From Syngnathus acus (lineage: Eukaryota; Chordata; Actinopteri; Syngnathiformes; Syngnathidae), in the NCBI RefSeq assembly GCF_901709675.1, contig NC_051088.1, positions 4,039,164-4,103,163 of the forward strand: a stretch of 64,000 nucleotides of DNA, written 5' to 3'. Shown here one piece after another: positions 34,833-45,900 of the stretch. Every line of letters begins with the position of its first letter. Within the stretch, counting starts at the first letter, position 1. A program made the translations under genes and the position numbers. The notes below the pieces were generated by a model that was given only the letters and a program-made list of their open reading frames with translations, was not told the DNA's origin and made no database searches.

Positions 34833-37520
34833 TTGGCAGTATAAAAATAACATTAGAATATACAGATTAGGATAGAAACAAAATGTATTGCATAAAATAA
34901 CCCCTCCCCAAAATGCATTGCAACGGGTGTCAATCATACGCAGATTTTTGCTATTCGCAGTTAGGCCTGGTCGCCTTTCCCGCTCATAGTGGGAGTCAAC
35001 TGTAAATATATTGTGAAAAGAATCTTTCCCTTTAACGTTTTACAAATAGGCTTCTTGGCCAATAATAGTCAGCTGATTTAATCAGCCCGGCCTTATTTAT
35101 TTTTATTTTTTTACAATGTACCATGTGGCCGAAACAGCAAACACGCTAAAAGGTTTAAAACCGTCTTCAGTTTCGAGCCTAAATGAGAAACTTATTCCGC
35201 AGCCTTAAGACTTGAAACATTTCACAACACTTGTCATGTGAAGTCATCAGCAATAGGCCCGTGGCCTACTTTTTGATGTTTGAAGCTCAGTTTCATCAAA
35301 GATTTTGCTGGTTTGAAAAGCTCACTGGCACCACAGTCGAGATTCTTGAGGAAAGAAACTATTCTAATTAATGACAGATCCAATATTGAGGAAGTGTTTT
35401 TACTTTGACAAATGGTCCCACAGCACTTTAACTTTTTACAAGCCTCCAACATGCAGACGAATTTTGGAAGAGTGTTGGGCTAGCACGAGACATAAACTGC
35501 AACCCACTGTTAGGCTTAATGAGCGGTCCGGCTCGCATGTTGAGTAGCGGTCACACAGTTGCTGATGGTGATCGTGAATGTCGCTGATATGTACAGTATC
35601 TTGAGTTTTACAATAATACTTTAGAAAATGAGAAAAACAAGGCACCCTCTGGATACATTTAAAATGCCTTTAATGTCACAAAATGGACAAAAGGCAGCCC
35701 AATGTGTTTCAGCCATAGTGGCCTTCCTCAGTTTTGTTTACAGTATACTCTTATACTATACCAAAAGAGCACCTCTGGATCAAACATTTTTTCCTTGGAG
35801 GTCCAGGAAGTGATCTTCTTCTCTTTAATACTTAACTATATTTTTAATTATATATGCATCTGTGGCTAATAAAGTGAAGCATGGAGAGTCTTGTTTCTTT
35901 ATTTCTCACCTATTAAGTCTCTGAACTACCGAGGGCCCCAATCACACTTTAATTTTTCATTTTATTATTTTATTTTTTGGGGTGAATTTTTATTTCAGTC
36001 ATAGTCAGCTGTTTTACTCAGTCTGTAGGCAAACTGTGCGTGAAACTGTGTGGTATTTTTTTAGCGCTTTAAAGTTCATGGGCTTTGATTCCTTTTTTAT
36101 TTTCTTCTGCCTCTAAATCCTTTTCCCTCCCTCAATCAGTCATCCTTTTGTAGATAACCTTTCCCTCATGCTATCCCACTGAGCATACTTTTTTGCACAC
36201 TGCACTTTTTTTTTTTTGGTCATCCCACCATGCACACTTTGCACGTGCAGACTCAGACACACACGGTGCGGCTTCCAAGTAGTGCCTCCACAGGTGCGAG
36301 GATCTCCTCAGGGAAGAGCTTTTGTGAGCTGCCATCTCCATAAGATCACAAAACACACTTCTAATCCGGTCAGGATGTTTTTTTATCCATTTCTCTTTCT
36401 TCATCATACACACACACACACGCACACACACACACGCACACGCACACAAACACACGTACGCTCGCTCACTCACTCACGCACGCACGCATGCACAGCATAG
36501 TATAAAATCCATACATCACCTAATCAATACTGGATATGACCAAGATTGTACTGAGTGCCTATAAACCCCCCAAAAATATTATCCACCACCTTGTTCCCCA
36601 TGAACCTTTTTTTCATCAAATATGGGTATGAAAACTAACTCTTTCACTACCATTGACAACAATAGATGTCAAAGATTAATGTTTTAATAATTTAAATATT
36701 TTTAATTATTATTTTCTGTCCGTTGGTAGTCGTTTTGGTTCTGTCAAATTGAGGCTCCACTGTATCCAACACATACAAACCCAAATTCATAAATTTAATT
36801 TAGTAATCTTAAAACTAAATTGATAGTCTTGGGAACTTTACCAGCGTGAATACACAGTCAAGGTCTGTCACAAAGTACAAGAGGTGATGATTTGATTGAA
36901 ATGTTAATAGGTTGGATCATCCTCATGCTACTGATGACCCACACAAGTATGCACAGATCCAGTCTCGAGAGCACAAGAATTAATAACAGAGGAGTGATAA
37001 ATCACTCCCTCCCTTGCGTGCGGCTGTATCTTAGTGTGTGTAATAGGTGTGTTGTGGGTGGGGATGAAGAGCTTACTTGGGCAAACATCAAACGCACATC
37101 AGATGTCTGAACACACATCAAAAACTTTGATGAAGAGGATGATGAAAAATTCCAAAGATTTAATTATTAGAGGTCTGTATTAGGAGCTGAAGTGACAATT
37201 AGCACACTTGCTGTCAGTGTACAGGTGTTGCTGAGTTTCACTCCTCTCGTGGTCAAAGTGGTGGGACGACATTTGACCTCAAAGACTGATGATGCGGACA
37301 GCGGGATGAGGGATGGCTTCAGTCAGACACTTCGTCTGACCCCTAGTCCATGGCTCAATGGTCACCAAAGATTTACTTGCCAGCATGGGGCTGCATCCCA
37401 TGTGCGCTCTGTGCCCGATGGAGCAAAGCAGCCCCAAAATCCCCAAATCTAAGAGAACCTCCTCACAGTAGGGATAGGTCATTTTTTAGTACGTATGTCT
37501 GAATGAATTAATACATATAT
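34833..37520. other. Intergenic DNA
   Basis: No gene recognised. Simple repeats include a CA run at about 36411-36450. A relative of the CACTGCCATTGAC repeat lies near 36638-36700. Confidence 0.45.
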
Positions 37521-37564
37521 GAATGAATGAATGAATGAATGAATGAATGAATGAATGAATGAAA
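37521..37564. repeat. (GAAT)n microsatellite
   Basis: A run of about 11 GAAT units directly abuts the left edge of the next inverted-repeat element. Confidence 0.95.
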
Positions 37565-38500
37565 TAAAGGCACACTTAAAAACTTAAAATTTACTCAAAA
37601 AAACGCAGTGCGCCTTTTTTTTAGATTTTTTAATTTATTCAATGTTTTCCCAGGTAAGCCAATTGAGAACACTTTCTCATTTACAATGGTGACCTGGAGG
37701 CAAGATGTATGAAGTGTCTTGCCCATGGACACAACAACATGTGACTGTGACAGAGCTAGGATCGCACCACCAACCCTCCGGTTACTAATCAATCCGCTCT
37801 ACTGTCTGAGACACGGCCGCCACACTTATAATGCAGAGCGCCTTATATATGGATCAACTGATGAATTTGAATCTGGTACACAGCGCTCTACCAAAATGTT
37901 TCAGTACGTTTTAGTACGACTAGTAAATTACAAGGTCGAATCGCTTTCAGCATTACGGCAACCGTGGTCAGGGGCGTCACCGAAGTAAGCTACTACTGGT
38001 CGATCGCATGAAAAAAAACAACGACATTTTTTTCTATTGGCTAGAATCGCTTGATTGACATACATGTAAGCCTATCGGGAGGCAGTCACAGTGAACAACC
38101 CCCCCCTCACCGCAGCACATAGACACCAAAGCTAAGAAGCTAATCAACGCATTACGCATCAACGCACGCACTCGTGTTTTTCTTTTAAACTAAAGAAAGT
38201 TTATGACCAGCAAAAGTGTGGGGTTGCTTGACCAAGTAAGAAGCCAAACGTATCACGTTTATACGAAAAGGGAGCTGGACTTTACCTCATTGACTAGGTT
38301 GACATTCCCTTTAGCACAGCACCATCTAGTGGATGCATACCGCAACCCTCGTAAACCCCAGTTTGATGCAGTAGCTTCTATTATATGCATCTTTTAATCC
38401 GGTGTGCCCTATATATGAAATAATTTCTAAAATAAAAATTTCAATGGAGGTGCGCCTTATAATCCAGTGCGCCTTATAGTGCAGAAAATATGGTACTAAA
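37561..38500. mobile_element. Degenerate DNA element with GCGCCTTATA termini, interrupted by a SINE
   Basis: The left part (AAAGGCACACTTAAAAACTT, then CAGTGCGCC) and the right part (GTGCGCCTTATAATCC, then GTGCGCCTTATAGTGCAG and AATATGGTA) carry the GCGCCTTATA repeats seen in a common fish element. An internal copy, AGAGCGCCTTATATATGG, lies at about 37836. The terminal motif matches the 130 bp element at 12.45 kb. The left extreme end seems to have been eroded into the adjoining GAAT repeat. No transposase frame. Confidence 0.6.
37612..37822 (-). repeat. tRNA-derived SINE nested in the element
   Basis: On the minus strand it starts GGCGGCCGTGTCTCAGACAG followed by TAGAGCG (A-box-like), with GGTTGGTGGTGCGATCC (B-box-like) about 35 bases on. 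Then come GTTGTGTCCATGGGCAAGAC and a 3' part CTTACCTGGGAAAACATTGA that ends in an A-rich tail. The host element's CAGTGCGCC stops at its left edge and an ACTTATAATGCAGAGCGCC block resumes at its right edge, so it was inserted into the older repeat. Confidence 0.7.
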
Positions 38501-38511
38501 ATCTACAGGTT

Positions 38512-38587
38512 TCTCTAAGAATTGAGGTGGAGTCCAAAAATAAATTTACATGGCATAAGTACACTATAAAATTATAAATAAAATAAT

Positions 38588-38626
<39 letters not shown>

Positions 38627-38690
38627 AGCAATTTCCTTCAAGAACTGAGGTGGAGTCCAAAAATAAATTCACATGCGATAACTACACCGC
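38512..38690. repeat. Direct duplication of about 58 bp around an (AAAT)n tract
   Basis: TGAGGTGGAGTCCAAAAATA occurs at 38523 and again at 38646, with the surrounding 55-60 bases about 80 percent alike (offset 123). Between them is a pure AAAT run at about 38592-38626. Confidence 0.85.
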
Positions 38691-39480
38691 AAGTGCAAGT
38701 AAATGATCTCAACCTAAGCACATAATCCAACAAAATCAACTCACATTAAAACATGTTTGTTTGCTAAATAAGGGAACTGATTGGTTCTTATCAATTCTAA
38801 GGAAATAATAATAATGTTCCTGGCAGGCAGCCTATGAACAGCTAATCATAGACCCTGTTATTCCATCCATGTCACTTAAAACGGACCAATGCTTCTAATT
38901 ATGTCATAATGAAAAATACTTTGCCCAAAACAGAAAAATTGTCTTTAGAAAATTGTAGAAATTTTGGTTAGTATTACATAACACTGAGGCTTGGGTTTAA
39001 TTTACCATTTACTTTTATGGCTGTTTGACTGATTGTCATGGTTAAGATAATCACTCAAGGGTAATACTTGGAAACAAAATGGTCTTAGAAATATGCGATT
39101 TTGTTAAAAATGTCACTAGTTTTCATGCTTGTGGTCACAGTAGGAATTGGAACTACCCAGGACTGTAAAACATCCAGCATTTATTTGACCACCAAACAAT
39201 TTCTTGTTTTCAAAAAACATCACCACATGCCCTCCTCAGCAAGCAGCACTGCCATGTGCAAAACTGACTGCTCATCTTTGATGTGAAAAAGACACTCGAT
39301 TTAAATGACAACAGGTTTGCTAAAGCATTACGGCAACAGTATAATTGATAAAAAACGGACAAGCAATTTAGCTTTCAAGGTCCAATCTATCGAGTTTCCC
39401 CATGATCTCAGAAAATGGACTCTGAGGTAAATGCTTCCAAGCAGTACCACTCAATTAAAAAAACAAGAAACAATGATGTA
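38691..39480. other. Intergenic DNA between erc2 3' end and upstream repeats
   Basis: No recognised gene. A 58-codon ATG frame at 39110-39286 (plus) with a hydrophobic N-terminus is discussed under findings but is not called as a gene. Confidence 0.4.
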
Positions 39481-39484
39481 GCTT

Positions 39485-40224
39485 TTTCTTGTGTCCATCG
39501 GTTTTATTGACTGTTTTTTGTAGAGCTTCGGGTTGGTTTTGATAAAACAGGAGCCCTTGGGTCGAGCCAATCAGATCGAGGCTTAAAGCGAGCAAAACAA
39601 TTTCCTTGACACCAACTAAAGTGCATTCCAGAATATTAAACAGCACTGACAGTCCCTTTCGCAATGAAGGCGCTTTGTGGCCTCCTTCTACACACACGGG
39701 TGGAATAATTACAAATGTCCATATGTGGACACACAAATGCTGCATTCAGTAAAATACAAAACAAAACAAAAAAAACACTTTTTGACTTGTTTTTGCCAGA
39801 ACAAACCCGTCCCCATTAGAAAAGCCTCTCAGCTTCTTTCTCTCCATTCAGTACAAACAACTTTACGGTGGGATAAAAGCATAATGTTTCCAGGGAACTT
39901 CTCCCCCCACACTGCTTCACTTTTTGGCTCCAAGTTCTCCTCCACTTTTCCCTCCACCCCTCCTCTAGCGTACTATGCTCTGCCCAAAAGGGCATTCTTA
40001 TTTCATTAGAGTAGGGGGTGTCTTGGAGGCCAAGAGGGTAAACAAAACCTCTGTAATCACCAGCAGGGCATTGGCACCCAACGAGCCAATCAGCATCCAG
40101 TGCTCTGACAAACATCCACATCCATGATACCTGGATGCTCCAAACAACTTTGCCAATTCCAATCTCAAAGCTCACATTGTGGGGAATCCAAATGGTGGCC
40201 TCACATTGGGAGTCAAGGGAGCGC
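39485..40224 (-). other. erc2: Probable erc2 3'-UTR terminal exon
   Basis: A strong minus-strand acceptor, GGGTTTTTTTTCAG, immediately precedes 40224. About 720 bases further on is AATAAA (39503-39508), followed by a T-rich stretch. No acceptor/poly(A) pair this good was seen elsewhere downstream of the last coding exon. An open frame of 119 codons inside (39816-40175) has no family resemblance and starts after the acceptor, so it is taken as chance. Linking this exon to erc2 is inference from strand, order and the donor at 41883. Confidence 0.5.
39503..39508 (-). terminator. erc2: Candidate poly(A) signal of erc2
   Basis: AATAAA on the minus strand at the end of the proposed terminal exon, about 2.4 kb past the erc2 stop codon in genomic distance. 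Confidence 0.45.
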
Positions 40225-41883
40225 CTGAAAAAAAACCCTGAATGCCTGCAGCTCAGACGGTGATGTCCGCAAAGACACAGCGAACCCTAGCTATTTCGCT
40301 GTCTATTTGGCTATCTATGCTGTCATCTCTGTTTGTTCATATTAGGTAGGGCTCACTCAGGGACAGGATATGGGGATTAGGTCCGGCCTTATTGCGCTGT
40401 AGCTACACACCACTAAATAGCTCCCATCTGTTCTTCCATAAAGGGCGGCTAACGCACGTTAGCTGCGCTCGCATTGCACACTGCCAGAACAACAGCAGTG
40501 GATAGATGAACTGTGCTGATATTGCTAGCCACAACACCACTCTGCGCTAAAGGCTAATGTGCCTGGCTTATTGTATTAGATCGGGATAAGAAGAGCCAAT
40601 ACACACACGTTAATACACGCACACACCAACCGGCGTATCTGATTCAAGATACCGTAGCAGCCGGCTAAGCCAAGACTCAGAATCCTACGTTTACCTTGAA
40701 GGAATACATATTAGAGGGTGGCCGAAAGAAAAACCGGAGGTGGAAAGAAAAGGATGGGAAAAAAGATGGAGAGATGGAAAGAGGGAGAATTGGAGCAGTG
40801 TGGTCGTTCCTGACGGTGAATCCCGACACTGCTGACACATGGACTACATTACAGGCTGCTCGGGTACCGACCGTACTGTACGTTGTGCTTGGAAAGGCTC
40901 TTGTGCACAAATAGACACAAGACTAAAGCTATCGTGGCTACACTGTGGAAAGACAAACCATTTGCTCCAACACACTAACAGATTTGTAATCCCTTAAAGC
41001 ACCATCGGGGCAAAGTGTATAATGACTAAGTCACTGAGGTTAGAAAGACAATCCGCTTGTGATGGTCCACCTGTGGATTATTGGTGGGAATTAATGACAT
41101 TCATTGGAAAGTATGAGTCGAGCAAGCCGCCCGCTATTTGCTTCACTTGCCACATAAAAACATGGGCACCCTTCTTCTCAACCCTGCATCTCTTCATCCA
41201 TGTTACTTGCCGTATTAGCGCCAAGCAAACCATAGCACAGGCCTCTTTTAGCACGTCTGTGTTGAAAGACATCTTGAGTCCATGGGGGGGCTTCGATATA
41301 AAACTCCCACAACAGGAATTACCCTTTATGACTCTGCATTCTTCATTTTATGCTTTTTCAGCTTGCAGTCTTAAATAACATCATGACTGTTCAGCGTTGT
41401 ATTGTAATTAACTACCCCACGCACCGAAACACAACTGGGTGGGGTGGCATGGTAAAATTTTACTATGGCTGAAGAAAGGCAAGACTTGGGTTAAGACTGA
41501 CTTGTCCATCTCTGGTTTGTGTCACTGTGTCGTTTTTATCACCACTGGACCCACATGAGGCTGCTTAGTGCATTTCGATCTAATAGCGCACAGTTGCCCA
41601 TATAACCACGCAGACAGTGGACGGAAAGCACTTTCAAGAACCAGCACATATACCTTCACCATAAAGGCAGCTGTAAATCCCTGAATGCCTTTTAGTGGAA
41701 GGAAAATTCATAAGCAATGGGAAAGGTGCTGTTACACTCCCTTGGTCGGAGTCGGCTAATGGTGTAGTTACCGTAGCCAAATCTATGTTGCCGACCAGTG
41801 ATCACGCTAGCTTACTTTTGTGTGGATGATCATGAATGAATCATGAATGCATGAGTGCTGGATATACAAGTTTGGGTACTCAC
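40225..41883 (-). other. erc2: Proposed last erc2 intron
   Basis: This is bounded by the GTGAGT donor at 41883-41878 and the TTTTTTTTCAG acceptor at 40225-40227. It contains a short piece at about 41478-41515 (GACTTGTCCATCTCTGG) resembling the terminus of the hAT-type element at 20.4 kb. No gene. Confidence 0.45.
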
Positions 41884-41915
41884 TTTATTTGCAATCTTCC
41901 AACGATGGCGCCAAA

Positions 41916-41942
41916 TCATGCCCAAATGCCCTCTTCATCCTC
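41916..41942 (-). CDS. erc2: erc2 terminal coding micro-exon (EDEEGIWA, stop)
   Basis: After the acceptor TTTTCATACCCAG come eight codons EDEEGIWA and TGA. The phase (0) fits the CAG-ending upstream exon, giving [13 protein letters not shown], as in the known ERC2 C-terminus DQDDEEGIWA. The C-terminal IWA binds the RIM PDZ domain. A donor-like AAATAAA followed by GTGAGT starts 32 bases after the stop, so the full exon may be only 59 nt (41884-41942) and spliced on to a 3'-UTR exon. Confidence 0.9.
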   Translation of the reverse strand, partial: EDEEGIWA

Positions 41943-42967
41943 CTGGGTATGAAAACGGGAGGTACGATACATCAGTGTCAGTGAATCATTTTAAAAGCAC
42001 ACTTTCATTGCATCATGTGCAAAACGTTTTTGAAAATAGCCCTTTTCACATTGTGACCTTCCTTGAGTTGAGCGATGGTGACAATCTTGGTAAACTCTTA
42101 CTAAAATTGCCTTTGTATGCAACATGCTAGCTAGCCAAAATGCTAAATGTTAGTATGCAGCAACTAGCTGTGACGTACCCTCTAAACACACCCAGACCTA
42201 TAAACACTCATTCTGGCAGGTTAAACACACAGACGGACACATTCTTCCACACAAACAATCAAGAGTGCCATGTGCAATTTCTCACAGATCTAAAGAAAGT
42301 AACTCGTTAAAAAAAAAACAGAGAAACAACCTAAAAGAAATGGTTGTGCAATTCAGATTTTGATAAACACTAAGAATGTTTTCTATTTCCTTCAGGGCCT
42401 GCTGCCAAGTGTCTGGTAGTGGAGCTGGCATGGCTAAATGAGAACAACATGGACACGAATACGCCTGTCAAAGCGCACACACTTCCTGCTGAGCCTCAGA
42501 GCTGGCTTATATCTCAGGAGGATAAACGCATTTCCAGTGCTTGTCTCCATCAATTATATTTCACCTGTACCTTGTCAAATCACAGTGTAATATGGCTTTA
42601 GGTACTCTGACGACTGATTGCAAACATCAGCGACAATTTTGTGTTGTTAGGGGCCGAAACAATTTTGCATCCGTTTTTATTTCACAACTGTTTGGTGTGA
42701 CCTGAGCTAGATGCTAGCAATGTGAGAGTCTTATGAACTAATCAATAAATATGGTTACGCCACTCCAGGAATTGTTGATGGGAAGTAAAAGGAATGATGG
42801 GAAGTGTAGAAGACCATGGTGAAGAATAACAAACAGAGTCATGAATCATCGAGATGAAAGAGAGAAATAAAAGGAGGTGTGGAGTCTTGTGTTTGGAGGC
42901 AAAACAGTCTGAATGTCACACAAGTCCCTGCGCTGAGACTGCTTGACCTGACATACCCCATCAGCAC

Positions 42968-42998
<31 letters not shown>

Positions 42999-45900
42999 AC
43001 GCACACACACACATAAACACACACCGTCGCGCGCACACAGTCACACACACATACACACACACGCACACACACACACACTCACACACAGACACACACACAG
43101 TTGCTCCTTTGGGGCTTTGTCCTAACCTTGGGGTGAAAGAGCAGATATGAGGAAAAGCCACGTGGTGATAGGCTAACATCTGTCAAGACTTTCTGTTGTT
43201 TTTAAAGTGCGTGTGCCTTACACAAGCGCTAAATGGTAACAACTTGCCCAAATAACGGGCTGTGAGACCGTGGCTTGGGAATAGATGCCAATTTTGGATT
43301 TGTCACTTAGGGGTTAATAGTTACAAATAGTTATCAATGCTAAATACCGTATATCATAATATTATACAATCAATACATTTAATTCAAAATGCAGCAATGC
43401 AAATGGACATATTCATAAACATTACTACAATTCAGTCCTCAGGCGAAACTTGAAGGACAATCCCCTATTTTTCATATTTCATCCCACTTTAGTCAGCAGT
43501 TTCAGAACCATTTAATCAATTTTGAAATATTTAAACCGCATATCAAATCAGACAAGGATATTTTGGCTCGCGGATATCCCCAGGTATTCATTGTAAACTT
43601 CCAAAAAGTCATTCATACTTTATCTTCACTGTTTGGGCTCCACATGTCAAAGCTTTGAGATATGCTACTGCATTCTTAATGCCATGCAAAATAAAATGCA
43701 TTACAATGTATCATGTAGTGAATGAAAATGTAATATTTGACAGAATGTTACAGTTTGTGTTCGGATAAACGCCAAAGTGATGCAAGCACTCAAGTGCTGA
43801 ATGCTGTCATGTTGCTATGAGGTACGGCATGATATTCAAACAGACACAATTAGTCTTGCCTCAGGTCTGTCTGGTAATGATCACCAGACAGAAAAAAAGT
43901 AGGTCATGAAACTCTTCATAATTTCAACTAATGTCATGTACAAATCCAAAATTTGTCAACTTTAAATGAGAAGAACACAAATAGAGAAGTTTTGTCATCG
44001 TGTGGTTAATAAAAATGTTTGAAGAGCCCATCACAAACGTGAACTTGATACCGATGTGTGTTGACGTGGACATTCAAACTGACCTGGTCCATTGGGGATC
44101 TGTGGTTGGGATGCGGGGGTCCTCTCGGGTGGCTTCTGTGATGTACATTTGCCGAGTGCTGCAAGTGGACAGAATGGTGAGGATGATGTTGAGGTTGGAC
44201 GCGTTCCTCTTCATAGTTATCCGCCATCATCTTCATTCTGCTCTGAGTCTGCCAAAAAATGAGAACACAAAACAATTTGGCTATCAGGCTGCTGATGAGC
44301 CTTTCTCCAGGGTAGAACATGTCGAAAGCTATCAAAGAGGTAAAAAGTAGCAGTGCTGACAACACTTGACAGGTGATATGTTGGCTAAGTCAAAGTGTCT
44401 GATGGAAACACCATAAGTCTGTCAAATATCATCCATTTCACAGAGTACCACTTAAAAGGATAAGACAAACGGCAGTAAGGAAAGTTACTGAGCGTTGTAC
44501 GAAGCCTGAGGCTGCAGACGTTCTCGCCCTTGCGTTTTAAATTCCGGAGCCTAGAAATTATGCTCAAGTATCTGTCGTTCTGGCTGCCTAAAAATGGCAT
44601 TCCTGAAAGTGTTTGTGTAAGAACGTGTTTAACGTTTCTGCACCCAAGAGAGATAACAGCCTGTACTGATGGACGTTAGGCTGGCTTGTGCGAAGCCCGT
44701 CTGGGAGATGGACATCGATAGAGTGGGTGCAGATGTATTGACAGATTCAACTTTGCTGAAAATACTTCCCCAGACTGTGGAGCTCAGACCTGAAGGCGCG
44801 ATCATGTTGAGGCTAAAGAGGATTCAAAGAAAATATGTATATCAGCACGTCTGTAATCCAAAATTGAGTCGCATTTGGTGAATTAAAAGAGAGTCCGGCG
44901 GTCGAAACAGCCCGGGGACTCAGCTGCTGAGATAAGGAGCGAGTGCCTAATGACTGAGGAAATGAGGCAGGCGGGATCACAAGAGAGGATGTGGCTCATA
45001 TTAAAGAGTTTGAGCCATTCAAATGGAAGAGAGCCACTTAGATAAGGCCAGGACCTCGACACCATAGTGGGATGAGGAGTAGGAAGGATCTCATAGAGAT
45101 CAGGAAGTGGTTAAAGACTAGATTGAAGTTGGCCCTCCTTCCTGACCTCAGGTGTTGACACTCCCGGGCGTGACTGGGCGGGGCAACAGTTACACAGTGG
45201 ACACTTTGGCGGCCATTGAGACAGGGACAATTATAGTTGTCCTTGTAAAGATAAATATTACAGACGAGGAACATCCTTTCATCAAGGCTGAACCATTCTA
45301 CCATTGTTTTTTCAGGTCCGATTTGATTTTAGTCATCAAAGTTCAAGAATTACGTCATAGTTCATTCAAGTTGTTATTACACTCTACAACTTTCAACAAG
45401 TAATCAAATTTTCAGGAATTACATTTGTTTTGCGCAAAATTCCACAATGAAAAACCTAGATTGAAACAGATTTGAAACAGCATTCAGGCCTTAATGTGAA
45501 TCGAGTGCGCTCAAACAGAATCAAGTAGCGCAACTGGCTGGGCAGATCTGATTTGCACTACCACAACAGATCTCCCAACTGTTTGGCTATACGATGTATT
45601 AGCATGTGTATCAGAGTGCAGCTGTTGGTGTAAACATATCACTGCTCAGATCACAGCTGCACCCAAAGCTTGGGTCAAACCCGGCCTAAATCTGAAGCTT
45701 AACCTGATTTCTACACAACTACATTAACACATGGAGACATGAAAAGATTTGTGATGTACTAAACAACTGAGGAAAGTCTTGAAGAAGTCCTTGAGCAGCG
45801 CTTTCTGCATTTCTTTAATCAGGTCTGTTTGTAGGCATGCGTGCGTGCGTGCGTGTGCGCGTGTGTGTGCGCATTCCTTCCCAACATGACACATTTTTCC

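Noticed and set aside
39816-40175. 119-codon minus-strand frame as a possible separate gene
   Set aside because: It lies wholly within the proposed erc2 3'-UTR exon, its start is not preceded by a gene-like context, and no family is recognisable.
40696-40914. Lys/Arg/Glu-rich plus-strand frame near 40.7 kb
   Set aside because: Low-complexity GGAAAGA-type sequence without homology, overlapping an equally long opposite-strand frame.
42839-43179. Cys/Val-rich frames suggesting a small cysteine-rich protein
   Set aside because: Direct translation of a CA/GT microsatellite. The same artefact occurs at about 8.3, 24.9, 28.9 and 36.4 kb.
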